Shown piece after piece: positions 1-10,789 of a DNA stretch of 64,000 nt. The notes beneath the pieces are model-generated. The model saw only the letters and a program-made list of their open reading frames with translations. It had not been told where the DNA came from and did no database searches. Origin of the DNA: Aquilaria yunnanensis (Eukaryota; Streptophyta; Magnoliopsida; Malvales; Thymelaeaceae); contig CM077594.1 in assembly GCA_039654915.1 (NCBI GenBank), positions 11,808,001 to 11,872,000 on the forward strand, read 5' to 3'. Each line of letters begins with the position of its first letter. Position 1 is the stretch's first letter. A program made the position numbers and the translations under genes.

Positions 1-1640
1 ATTTTGTTTAACAATTTGATTAAAATATTTATTACATTTTACGATTATTTAAAAAAATTTTAATTTTTAATAGCTTTTCACAAATATTTAGCATTTCTTC
101 AACATATACAAAAGTTTTTCCCACTCTTATCGCTTTTCTATATTTAATCGCTTATTTTGATAATTAATCTCTTTTATATCGATTTTCATTTTTTACTGGC
201 GTTTTTAAATATTTATTGCATTTTATAGTTTTTCATCAATTTTTTGTTCTTAATTGCAATGAAAAAATACTTGGAATTTTTTAAAGATTCCTAATTCTTT
301 TACTATTTTATCACTTTTTTTATATTTAATAACTATTTTTTATATTTGCTCAACTTTTTAAGAATTATTTCCCCTTTTTTCCAATTTTACTCACTTTTTT
401 GTTATATTTTTTTATTGTTTTTATGTTATTTCACTTTTTTTCTTACATTTTTAAATATTTATGGCATTTTATAGGTTTGGTATCAATTTGCTGTTGTTAA
501 TGGCAATATAAAATTTTTTTCTTTTTTTTAGACATTGAGCAGTTTTTTTGTTTATACCTAATCGCTTTTTGTATATTTAATCACTTATTTTATATTTGGT
601 CACTTTTTTAAACTTTTTTTTTCACTTTTCCAATTAGTATTCTCTTTGTTTCTAATTTTATTCATTTTTTTAATTTTAATAATTTTTTTATTTTTTAATC
701 GCTTTTTCTTATTACTAATCACTTTTTTTAATGTTTAATAGCCTTTTCTTTTTCTCCAAACGCTTTTTTTACTTTTTTATCTGCTTTTTTTATTTTTCTC
801 AATATAATAATATTTTTTATATTTGATCGCTTTTTAAAATTTTTTTTTTCACTCTCCCAATTAGTAATCGCTTTGTTTTCTAATTGTAATCAGTTTTTAA
901 CCATTTTTTATTTGAATCACTTTTTAAATTATTTTATCACTGTTTTAATTATTTTACGGCTTTTTTAATTATTTTATCACTTTTTATTATTTTTAATCAC
1001 TTTTTTAATTATTTTATAGCTTTTTTAATTATTTTATCACTTTTTATTATTTTTAATCACTTTTTTAATTTTTTTCAAACTCTTTTCCGTATTCTTAATA
1101 ATTTTTTTTTTATTCAATTTTTACAATTTGTCTATGTAAGTGATTTCTCTATTTAATAGATTTTGTAATTATTTATTACAATTCATAATTATTTATCAAT
1201 TTTTCATCTTTTATTACCCTCTTAAAAAAATTTTCATATCAGATTGTCCATACTTTATCGCTTTTTTAAATATTTAGTCACTTCTTTTATAATAGTATCG
1301 CTTTTTTAATTATATAATCGCTTTTTTCCAAAATTTTATCACTTTCTTTATGAGTTGATAAGATTTTTCATTTAATATTTTTTTAAATTATTTATTACCT
1401 ACAGAATAATTTAATACTTTTGTGATTTTTATTAGCTTTTTCAAAATGATTTACCTTTTTTTTTAAACGTTTATCACTTTTTAAAGATTTTACCTTTTTG
1501 TAAATGTAATTGGTTTTTTTAACATTTAATCAATTTTTTAACCAAATTATCGCTTTTTTTGTCATTTATCGCTTTTGTTTAATAATGATTGATTTTTTAA
1601 TTTTTTATCTAATTTTTTATCACTTTTTATTTGTATTTCT
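1..1640. repeat. T-rich degenerate motif array (ATCRCTTTTTTA), left block
   Basis: About 1.6 kb of very AT-rich sequence in which short words such as AATCGCTTTTT, TATCACTTTTTTAA and AATAGCTTTTTT recur every 15-40 bases without a fixed period. The T-rich strand is the + strand throughout. A partly regular stretch near 940-1060 alternates 'atcactttttaattatttta' type units. The same word family recurs at 2340-2770, 7260-7470, 8440-8880 and 10790-12470 and is absent from the rest of the window. No ORF is credible. It may be intron or flank of a large DNA transposon, or simply decayed low-complexity DNA. Confidence 0.7.
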
Positions 1641-1798
1641 CTAACTTCATACATATACATTCCCCTGAAATATAAAATACCCAAAACATTTACCAGTAAA
1701 TTTATCAATTAAAATGCAAGCATGCCAACAAATTTAACTAACATAATAGTAAGCAATTAAATTCGAAACAATAAAATTCCAATAAAATGTAAACTTAC

Positions 1799-1951
1799 TG
1801 GATGCTCTGGATGAGAAATGTGAGACTCTGGGTCAAAATAGATACTTGTTGAAGGAAGAAATTTCTTGCGAGGAGTTAGTCTCTTGATCATTGAAGTCCT
1901 GAAATCGCATGGCAATTGCTTAATATAATCGCGGGCACCACGGTCAGACAT
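1799..1951 (-). CDS. Isolated first-exon-like ORF of unknown gene (partial)
   Basis: On the minus strand an ATG at 1951 opens a frame of 51 codons rich in basic residues (starts MSDRGARDYIKQLPCDF). It ends in phase 0 at a strong donor, CA|GTAAGT, at 1799/1798. The frame then continues only 13 codons into AT-rich DNA, so the remainder would lie beyond the left edge or be lost. The short GC-richer island around it (about 1780-2060) contrasts with the AT-rich arrays on both sides, as expected of a real exon plus 5' flank. I do not recognise the family. It lies on the same strand as the Ulp1-like gene and could belong to the same mobile element. Only one exon is visible, so this could also be chance. 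Confidence 0.3.
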
Positions 1952-2339
1952 TGTTTGTTTCTGAATGAAAGGTAGGAATAAGAAAATTGAGGAGAGGGAA
2001 GAGATGTAACTAGCTGTAATTGGAGCAAAGGAGGAAGCTTAAATAATGTAGTTATAGAAAAGGTAATAAATAATTAATTTACAGAGTTAGATGGTAAAAT
2101 TTAAAAAGTTAGATGGTAAAATTTAAAACGGTGGTTGGGGAAGTGAAATTAAATGTTACAATTTAAAAGGGTAGTTGGGGAAGTAAAAAAAAGAGTGGTG
2201 GGTGGCCGGGGAAGTGAAAATATGGTTACGGAAATTTAATATGTGGGACACATATTAATGGTATAATTACAATATCTCTTTAATATTTAATTTAACTGAC
2301 AACTTTACCTGTATCTTTAAAAAATTACATGTAACACTA
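1952..2339. other. Intergenic, no gene seen
   Basis: The flank upstream (on the minus strand) of the exon at 1799-1951. It contains a short imperfect repeat around 2085-2215, where 'aaaatttaaaa' and 'gtggttggggaagtgaaat' type phrases recur two or three times. No ORF or RNA gene is seen. Confidence 0.5.
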
Positions 2340-2770
2340 CTTTCATGTTTATTTTCTCTTATGTCGAAAATAATATTGTTATTATTCATTTTAATAACGA
2401 TTTTTTCAAAAATATTACTTTTTTCAATTATTATCAAATTTATGAATTATAAATACTCTTTTCAAAATTATTATCATTTTTTTTAATTTTATCGCTGTCT
2501 TCCTTGTAATCGTTTTTTTTTTAGATATATCGCTTTTGTTCAATTATTTTCGCCTTTTTTTATTTGTAATAGCATTTTTTAATTTATAATCGCTTTTATA
2601 ATTATTATAATTTTTAAACATACTAAATTATAAGCGACATTATGCAAAGGCGATTAACACAAAAAAAAGCGATAATTGTTTTACAAAAATGATAAACATT
2701 TTTAAAAAGCGATTATAGTTTTACAAAAATGATAAAATTTTTAAAAAAGCATCACAATGATAAATTTTAT
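2340..2770. repeat. Motif array with strand-polarity switch
   Basis: Same ATCRCTTTTTT word family as 1-1640. Up to about 2610 the T-rich form (ATCGCTTTT) is on the + strand. From about 2630 to 2760 the reverse complement dominates (AAAAAAGCGATAATTG, AAAAAGCGATTATAG). The switch therefore makes a diffuse inverted repeat centred near 2620. Confidence 0.6.
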
Positions 2771-3186
2771 AACAATTATAAATATGTTCCAAAAATTAAA
2801 AAAATTTAGGAAAATACTGCCATTGTAAAATCTCTACAATACAACAACCATCCTAATAATTATTACATGAGTAGTGCATTTTATTATTTACAGTAATAAA
2901 TAATACACCTCAATTAAACAACAGCTTATATATGTTACTATAAAATGTTAGTACAAATTAAGTTAACTCTAAAATGTAGATATAGCTTCCTTCTATCACA
3001 TATATAAGTTTATAGTAACAAAAGCTATAACTAAAAACTAAGTCCTGGTTGTTATAGATGCTAAAAACAGAGGACAATCAATCCCTTACAAAAAAATATG
3101 GGTTTACAAAAAAATGTGGGTTAACTCGGCTAACACACTTTCAAAAAACTGAGAAAAGGATGCCATCATATACACAAAAAATAATG
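2771..3186. other. 3' flank of Ulp1-like gene
   Basis: AT-rich sequence downstream of the minus-strand stop codon at 3187, so it probably includes the 3' UTR and polyadenylation region. A small + strand ORF at 3058 is low-complexity and has no visible domain. Nothing else is recognisable. Confidence 0.5.
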
Positions 3187-6100
3187 CTAATCTTTCACCT
3201 CTTTCCCCTTCCGAGTATTCTTCCTTTTACGGTTATAGGTTACAGCAGCATCTTTCTCACATTCATCGATTGAAAGTATTTGCTCCTTCTGAACATCAAC
3301 ACCACCCCATTTAAGTCGTTCCTCCGCAAACCAATTTGATGCTTCACGTTGAACTTCTGCTAACAGTTGATTCGCCTCACATAAAATAAGGTCCAATAAC
3401 AGCCGACATCGCTGCTCTTGTGAGTCCCACTAAAAAAACCAGTAACTCAAATCAGGCTGGAGTAAAAACAATAACCATGCATATATAAAATCAATTTTTC
3501 TTACATCCTTCGCCGGCTGCAAAGTGCCTACTTTAGTAGGATTTGCCATGAAGTAGGTAACAAATAATCCACAATCATTACAGTTTGGTTGCTTAGGGAA
3601 CGGATCGTGTTTAACCTTCTGAAAGTCCACAAACTTGAAATGTGGAGGCTTCACGACAACATCAAGTGCCTTACACTGAAAAAAAAAAATTTCGAACACA
3701 TACCTATGTAAATCACCTCCAACATATAACAATGACATGTATGTCCAACAAAATTTGTGATGCTAATGGGGTACCTGTGCATCCATCCTCTCAATGTACC
3801 GATGCACGCTAGAATTGGTATGTAGCGTATCCCACACAGAAATATTGCGAAGAGTCAAATCCACAACAAATAAGAAAAAGTGGGAAGGTTCATGCATTGG
3901 CAGAAAAATCTGAATCACCAATGAAATTAGTATGTGTATAGCCATAACTATATAACCACAAAAGCATTAAAAAAAAATCACATATCATCTACCTTATCAC
4001 AGTTCGTCACATCATCAAAAAGCAGTTTTGCAAACTTCTGATTCTTACATAAATGGAGTACAGATTCATCTGGACGTGAAGCCATAAACTAGATAATTGG
4101 GTAACTTGTCAGCGCGACCAAAAAAACTACCACACGTATTTTTACACGAACATATAAATAAAAAATGCTAAGAAGGCAGAAGTTATACCGTGAAGTCAAG
4201 CGTTAACCACCAGTTCCTCACAAGTGATCCTCGGGCTCTAGCTCGATTAGTGAGGATTACAACCCATGTATTAATTAGAGAACTTATTATCCATTCATCG
4301 GGTAGCAAATAATGAAAATCAGATCGACGAACGCTATAAGGGCCACCCGGATCGACCAAAGTGTCACTAAACGGGAAACAATTAAAATAGGTCAGATTGA
4401 ATCTAATTTGATAAAAAAAACATTTTTGAAATAGACATAAGATATTAAATACTGAGATATTACCTATCATCACCTGGCCCATAATAAACAAACATGATAA
4501 CATGATGTTCTTCGGGAGAAACAGGGTGTCTCACACCAAATGGCCCCGCAGCAAACCTGATACACCTGCCAGCCTTCCTATTCTCCCATTTCGTAAATGG
4601 TGATATTTGCGCCTTTGCAAGTGTCGGAATACGAATTCGACGTTCATGGAGGGCTGGAACCACTGATTTACGACATTTACGCTTCACCTGCCCAACAACA
4701 AATAAACCACATTATCAAATATAAAGCATCTGTGTAGTAACACATTAAATGTTGACCACAGTCAACTAGAGCTAACCCTAATCACATACCTCCTTCTTAC
4801 CCCCATTTTTTCCTTCCGTATCAGATAACACATATACCCTCCCCATTTCAGATGTGCCCAAATTGAAAGTAGAAACATCTGCTTGGTCCTTACCCTCTTT
4901 GACTTTAGCAGGAAAGGTCGACAACACCATAACACTATCATCTGCAATACCGGCAGATGCATTATTGGAGGATTTACCTTTTCCATCCAACTCATTGTTT
5001 TCCACAGGAAGACCCTCATCATCTGTGCCCCCAATTTCATCAGCACTATGCTTACTCTGTTGAACTAACACAGGCAGAGGTAAAGGTGTATCGGCAAATG
5101 GTGCATTTGAACCATGAGTATCTTCACGACGAACTTTCTTTTGGTTTGGTGAATCCTTAACACGCTTCGACTTAAGAGCCTGAACCAACGTCCCAACTTG
5201 TGCACTTATTTGCTGCAACTGTTTCCTTTGCCGTAGTTGCTCCGCTCTCAGGTCACGACCATCGACAACTAAAGCACCAACATGGTCAGCCAACGTCCTA
5301 ACCACTTCAACCAGATGCTCAAATTCTTCCACTAGGATATGCATCTTTTCTTTCCCTGTGTCTGTCTGATCTTTATCATGGGACGGAATGGCATCCCGGC
5401 CAGCATCAACATTCTCGTGCACATTATCTGCTAAAGGAGACGGACGACCAGGGGTATTAGCTGACCACCGACCCGATTTTGAGGGTTTTGGGGAATACTC
5501 CCCTTGCTCCTGCACCCATTTAAACCAAGTCAAGGTGACATACATTTAAAGCTTAACAAAACAGACAAAAAGACAAAACAACACCACAGAAGACATGCCA
5601 CTTTACCATACCTTTGGATCTTCACGAAAACATCGTTTACGCAATAATTTCTTCATCACATCGTTTGTAAAAAATGATATGGGAAGGTTGCCTGAACACG
5701 CATTGTAGGAACCGGGTAGAATAAAATGCATGTAATAAACCTAACAACATTTACCATCTTTATCAAAAAAACTGAATAAACAAACATTAATAAGGCCTAA
5801 CAAGTACCGAGATTGTAATACTAGTTGGACTGGTACCTGCAAGAACATGGAACAGCCACCAAGCACGTGTACACCATCCCCAGACACCTTCTTGATGGCA
5901 GTCACAAGGTGACTCAAAGTGAAACTTGCCCATTGATAGTCACGTAATAAGTTGACATTATCAACGCAGCACACAAACTGTGAACCAAGGAACTTTCTGT
6001 TTGAAGGGCAAAGAATAGTCGCAAGTGCAAGCAGAACATACATCCGTTTGAAATCGTCACCAAACCTACCGCTAAGCCTCTCAATAATGCCTTTAACATC

Positions 6101-7036
6101 GACAACCCATCGCTTGCTCACAATCTTGCAAAAGCTCTTGACCCAAGGGGACTTTTGGTTAAAATCAAATGGCGTCATTCCATCTGCTATGCCCATCACC
6201 TCAGTCACATCAGAAGCTGCAATCTGAAAAATCCTCCCATATATGTTCAGAGTCATAGATCCAGGGTCGAACGAGCTAGCAAGCCATGAAATGAGATCAC
6301 TATGCAAATTAACCACTTCATTTTTCAGAAGACTGCCGAGCCCAGTTTCATCTGCCAAACTCCTTTGCTCAGCACTCAACTCTTGGACATGTTTATAGAA
6401 ATACCCGGGCCTACAACTTATGGACCACTGTCTCCCACTCCCTCTCCCTTTTTCCGGCTGAGGACTTTCGACATCACTAACAAACATCACCTTCTCATCA
6501 AACGCCATTGTTTTCCACCGTGAACTCATATCAGCCCACTCCTACATTTAGTAGTGTAAACAGTTATCATAGTTATTATAATACTGCAGCCAATTATTAT
6601 TTAATAAAAGTCATAAAATTTATTAACACGATGTACCGAGCGCGTCATCGATCGGGAGTTTTTTTCCTTGAACATTTGCGCTTCTACATTGCTGTATTTG
6701 AACAAAGGTTAACATTAAAATACCATCAACAAAAGTACTGTCACTATTATACCATACTTTACCCTCCAAAAATAACACTTACACATAATGATTATATGCA
6801 ACACGTAAGTTAACTTTCACAGTGTTGGTGGCGTCCCCATGTTCAGCAACCCTTGTTTCCTTTTCTTCCTTGGGCCTGCATCTGGCCTGCACACGAATAA
6901 AATATGCACTCCTCAGATAAATTCATTAAATATCATTCATTATTAACTGTTACACAACTCAAATTTTAACCTATACTTTGGTTCTTACCTCTTCTATTTC
7001 CTTCTCTGCCATTGCCTCTCCTATTTCCTTCTCCAT
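3187..7036 (-). CDS. Ulp1-family (C48) cysteine protease with plant-mobile/DUF1985-like N-terminus; intact 11-exon gene
   Basis: Exons on the minus strand: 7036-6989, 6886-6821, 6541-5837, 5740-5612, 5509-4790, 4687-4464, 4366-4189, 4088-3993, 3909-3775, 3675-3505 and 3429-3187. Every junction is GT-AG (one weak donor, GTGAAAG at 6820) and every phase joins without a stop, giving about 904 aa. Residues about 60-273 resemble the helical domain next to Ulp1 domains in plant transposon proteins. Residues about 372-430 look coiled-coil. The C-terminal third is a SUMO-protease-like fold with the expected order His732 (PSHFFLF), Asp749 (VWDTL), Gln796 and Cys802 (NDCGLF); the Q-x5-C spacing is that of Ulp1. 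Proteins of this build are usually carried by Mutator-like elements rather than being host SUMO proteases. An alternative first exon at 7723-7692 would join in phase at 7085 and add 27 residues. No decay is seen, so it may be functional or recently active. Confidence 0.8.
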
Positions 7037-7259
7037 TGCTTTTCCAAACACTAGATATTCCAATATTATCTTTCTTACTCCCAAACTGCAACCAGAATAT
7101 GTCTCCTTTAACCACAACCTACAGCTAACGTTTCAGGTTCGTAAAAAAATTAGTCACTACATACGACAAGGAATAAATGCATCATTACTCTACACAATAA
7201 AATAATACTCTATAAATAATATTACAGTTTTATGCCAAAAATACATACTGTTATTTATT

Positions 7260-7470
7260 CTAGTTTAGAATTAGTTATCACTTTTTTTTTGTTTTTATTA
7301 GCGTTTTAAAAAATTTACCATCTTTTTTTTATATTTAATAGCTTTTTTTAACATTTAATCGCTTTTCCTTAATAACTGTCGCTTTTTTGACTTTGCTATC
7401 GCTTTTTTGACTTTGCTATCGCTTTTTTTAAATGTTAATCGCATTTTAATATTTTTATCACTTCTCAAAT
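7260..7470. repeat. Short motif array upstream of Ulp1-like gene
   Basis: About 210 bp of the ATCGCTTTTTT word family, T-rich on the + strand, including two adjacent direct copies of 'gctatcgcttttttgacttt' near 7395-7430. It lies upstream of (or in the first intron of) the Ulp1-like gene. Confidence 0.6.
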
Positions 7471-7691
7471 AACCTATAATCAACCCACACTATTATATTC
7501 AAAATAATTTGGAAACAATTTATATTTTTCCTACGTAAATCCTAAAACCCTTACCTACTTCAATCCTAAAACCCTAAGATCAGTTACTGAGAAAAATTAC
7601 CTTAAACTAAATAGCTCGAATCATCCATAACTGCAGCCTTATACTAATACTCATAGACATACACCACTTCCAAACTTCAGTCGGCTATTAC

Positions 7692-7723
7692 CTGGACAGA
7701 AAAGTTTCACGAGCTTGTTGCAT
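7692..7723 (-). other. Possible extra 5' exon of the Ulp1-like gene
   Basis: On the minus strand an ATG at 7723 opens ten codons plus two bases up to a donor CAG|GTAATAG (intron from 7691). These join in phase with an acceptor GCAG at 7086, extending the next exon to 7085. The 606-bp intron would contain a short motif array (7260-7470). Two longer minus-strand ORFs overlap here (7919-7707 and 7845-7651), but neither joins in phase. The support is splice phase only. Confidence 0.3.
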
Positions 7724-8439
7724 AACAGTCTCTTTCCGAAGTTAGACAGAGTACTTCCTTCGGTTGTGCAAACCCACTTCCACCCTGACAAGATCTGCTC
7801 CAAATCAACTCTACCGACCCACCGAAGTTTACGTAATGCCTGCATCCTGCTCTACTCTTCTTCTCCGCTTCTGAAACAGGTCCCTTTTGGTAAGACTTAT
7901 AAATTCCACCATACCTCACCTTATTTTACCTAATTACCCTTTATGACCGGTTAACTCCATTACACAGTTTTATATTACAGCACAAACAACAAAAGGAACT
8001 AAATAATAATATATAAAACTTTAGTGCCTCACACGAAACAATTTGAGAAGATCATTTTTTTTTGTAATTACACAAATACATACTCACTCTTCATCTGACG
8101 GCTCTGATTAGGGGTATCGGGACGGACCGGTCTAAAATACCCGGTCGATATCGAGACACCTGTTTTTTAGAATTCCTCGAACTTTTTAGAATGTTTCAGT
8201 TAAGGACCTAAGTTAGAAATTAGTAATAAAAAGACCATTAGACTTGTAGAGTAAAATGCAACGTATTGATCCGGTAATAGGTTGCAACGGAGAAGCGATT
8301 GGCGGGAACAGAGGAAAAAGAAGGGGAAATTACTGAAATGAGTAAAGTAAATATAAAATATATATTTATTTTAAGGTATTATGGGTATTAAATATAAATA
8401 CATATCTATTGAAAAATATAATTGTACGTAATAATTTCT
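7724..8439. other. Intergenic, upstream of Ulp1-like gene
   Basis: Mixed-composition sequence, less AT-rich than its surroundings, likely the 5' flank of the minus-strand gene. A small GC-richer patch at 8100-8330 has no ORF or recognisable repeat. I see no promoter element I would defend. Confidence 0.4.
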
Positions 8440-8880
8440 GTACCACTTTAACCATTTTTTTAATATCTAATCACTTTTCTTAAAATTTTTTTCACTTTTT
8501 CTAGTTTTAATCGCTTTTCTGTATATTTAGTCGCTTTTTTTTTTGAAAAAATATCACTTTTTGTAGATGTGTTTCGCTTATTTTTTAATTTACTCATTTT
8601 TTTAAAATTATTTATTGCACTTCAGAATTATTTATCACTTATTCGGTTTTTATTAGAGTTGCAAAAAATTTACAATTTTTTCTAAACATTTATCACTTTT
8701 TTTTAAATGTTATCACTTTTTCGTATATTTAATAGATTTTTTAAACATGTAATCGTTTTTTTTTTACATTTAATCACTTTTTTTTTAAGAAATTGTCGCT
8801 TTTGTTGCTAAATATCACTTTTTTAAAAAATATTTACAGCATTTAAAATCAGTATTCATAATATCAAATACTAATATAAT
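8440..8880. repeat. T-rich degenerate motif array
   Basis: ATCACTTTTT and AATCGCTTTTC words in the same + strand T-rich polarity as 1-1640. It ends just before the GGTACC minisatellite. A closely similar stretch occurs at about 11240-11640: both contain 'tttttgtagatgtgttt' and both run into a cytosine-poor 'catttaaaat ... aatataataataag' tail, so the two are copies of one another. Confidence 0.65.
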
Positions 8881-8892
8881 AATAAGGTTATA

Positions 8893-10095
8893 TTGGTACC
8901 AAAGTAAGGTAAAGTGGTACCAGTTTAAGGTTATAGTGGTACCAAATTATGGTTATGATGGTACCAACTTAAGGTTCTACTGGTACCAACTTAAGGTCAT
9001 ATTGGTACCAAAGTAAAGTTTAATGGTATCAAATTAAGGTTATACTGGTACCAACTTAAGGTCAATGGTACCAACTTAAGGTCAATGGCACCAAATTAAG
9101 GTTATACTGGTACCAATTGAAGGTAAAGTGGTACCAGTTTAAGGTTCTAATGGTAACAAATTATGGTTATGCTGGTACCAACTTAAGGTTCTACTGGTAC
9201 CAACTTGAGGTCATATTGGTACCAAAGTAAGGTTTAATGGTACCAAGTTAAGGTTATGGTGGTACCAATTGAAGGTAAAGTGGTATCAGTTTAAGGTTTT
9301 AGTGATACCAAATTATGGTTATGCTGGTACCAATTTAAGGTTCTACTGATACCAACTTAAGGTCATATTAGTACCAAAGTAAGGTTTAATGGTATCAAGA
9401 AGGTTGTAGTGGTACCAATTTAATGTAAAGTGGTACCAGTTTAAGGTTCTAGTGTTACTAAATTATGGTTATGCTGGTACCAACTTAAGGTTCTACTGGT
9501 ACCAACTTAAGGTCATATTGGTACCAAAGTAAGGTTTAATGGTACCAAGTTAAGGTTGTGGTGGTACCAATTTAAGGTAAAGTGGTACCAGTTTAAGGTT
9601 CTAGTGGTACCAAATTATGGTTATGCTGGTATCGACTTAAGGTTCTACTGGTACCAACTTAAGGTCATATTGGTATCAAAATAAGGTTTACTGATATCAA
9701 GTTAAGGTTATGGTGGTACCAATTTAAGGTAAAGTGGTACCAGTTTAAGGTTCTAGTGGTACCAAATTATGGTTATGCTGGTACCAACTTAAGGTTCTAC
9801 TGGTACCAACTTAAGGTCATATTGGTACCAAAGTAAGGTTTAATGGTACCAAGTTAAGGTTGTAGTGGTACCAATTTAAGGTAAAGTGGTACCAGTTTAA
9901 GGTTCTAGTGGTACGAAATTATGGTTATGCTGGTACCAAGTTAAGGTTCTTCTGGTACCAACTTAAGGTCATATTGGTACCAAAGTAAGGTTTAATGGTA
10001 CTAAGTTAAGGTTTTCCTGGTACCAATTTAAGGTAAAGTGGTACCATTTTAAGGTTCTAGTGGTTTTAAGTTATGGTTTTTGTGGTATCAAATTA
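8893..10095. repeat. GGTACC minisatellite with 152-bp higher-order period
   Basis: About 1.2 kb of tandem subunits of 21-22 bp, consensus close to GGTNNNNTGGTACCAANTTAA, each containing a KpnI site (GGTACC). A variant subunit beginning GGTAAAGTGG marks a longer period: it occurs near 8908, 9122, 9274, 9424, 9576, 9729, 9880 and 10032, so from 9122 on the spacing is 150-153 bp, seven subunits per unit. The first interval is 214 bp and contains an extra partial block. The last copy is decayed. No coding potential. Confidence 0.92.
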
Positions 10096-10259
10096 AGTTG
10101 TCAATGATATTTATTTTATTAAATGTAATAATCACATATATTATTCAATATATTCAAACCAATAAATGATTTCTTTTTAGACGTAAAAAAGTATAATTAT
10201 TGACTAATGATATCAATAATGTATATAATTATATAAAATAAATATTAATTTAGATGATT

Positions 10260-10720
10260 AAGGCATTTTGTTTTAGGATTAATAGGTTAGGATTTGGATT
10301 ATGTTTAGGGTTAAGGATTTAATGTTAGGATTATGGTTAAAGTTAATGATAAGGGTTTAGGATTAAGGGTTAGGATTAGAATTACTTTTAGGGTTAGGGA
10401 TTTAATATTAGGATTTAGGATTAGGGATTAGGGTTTAGGGTTAGGGATCAGGAATTAAGGTTAGGTCAAGGTTTAGGGTTTAGGGTTTAGGGTTTATGGT
10501 TATGGTTTAGGTTAGAGTTGTGTTTAGGTATTTAAGGTTAGGGTTAGTAATTCATTTAGGGTTGAGGATTAGGATTATAAATAAAGCTAGGGTTACTTGT
10601 TGTGTTAGAGTTCTTTCATTGAACAGGTCACTGAATATACAATTAGGGTTTAAGGTTAGGGTTAGAGCTTAGGGTTGATGTTTAGGGTTAGAGATTAAGG
10701 TTTAGGTCATTATAAGATTT
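10260..10720. repeat. Interstitial telomere-like tract (TTTAGGG family)
   Basis: Degenerate repeats of GGGTTTA, GGGTTA and GGATTA fill about 460 bp on the + strand. The cleanest run is at 10471-10496, nearly four perfect TTTAGGG units. Intervening units are mutated (AGGATTA, GGGATCA). The tract lies inside AT-rich arrays with sequence continuing on both sides, so it is internal, not a chromosome end. Confidence 0.85.
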
Positions 10721-10789
10721 TGTAATATGTTTATAAAATCAGAGGAATATATGTGTAATTTTTAAACAAATTTGGTACTAATTTTTATT

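Noticed and set aside
4854..5160. Three overlapping + strand ORFs in the Ulp1 gene region
   Set aside because: They lie antisense to exon 5 of the minus-strand gene and have no features of their own.
3187..7036. Host SUMO-specific protease (ULP1/ESD4 orthologue)
   Set aside because: The N-terminal domain and overall build match transposon-carried Ulp1 proteins rather than ESD4-type host proteases, and it lies in repeat DNA.
8893..10095. CRISPR array or centromeric satellite
   Set aside because: Units are contiguous without unique spacers, total only 1.2 kb, and the context is a plant nuclear genome; it is a local minisatellite.
10260..10720. Chromosome end at the telomere-like tract
   Set aside because: Unique and repetitive DNA continues for kilobases on both sides and the repeats are degenerate, so it is interstitial.
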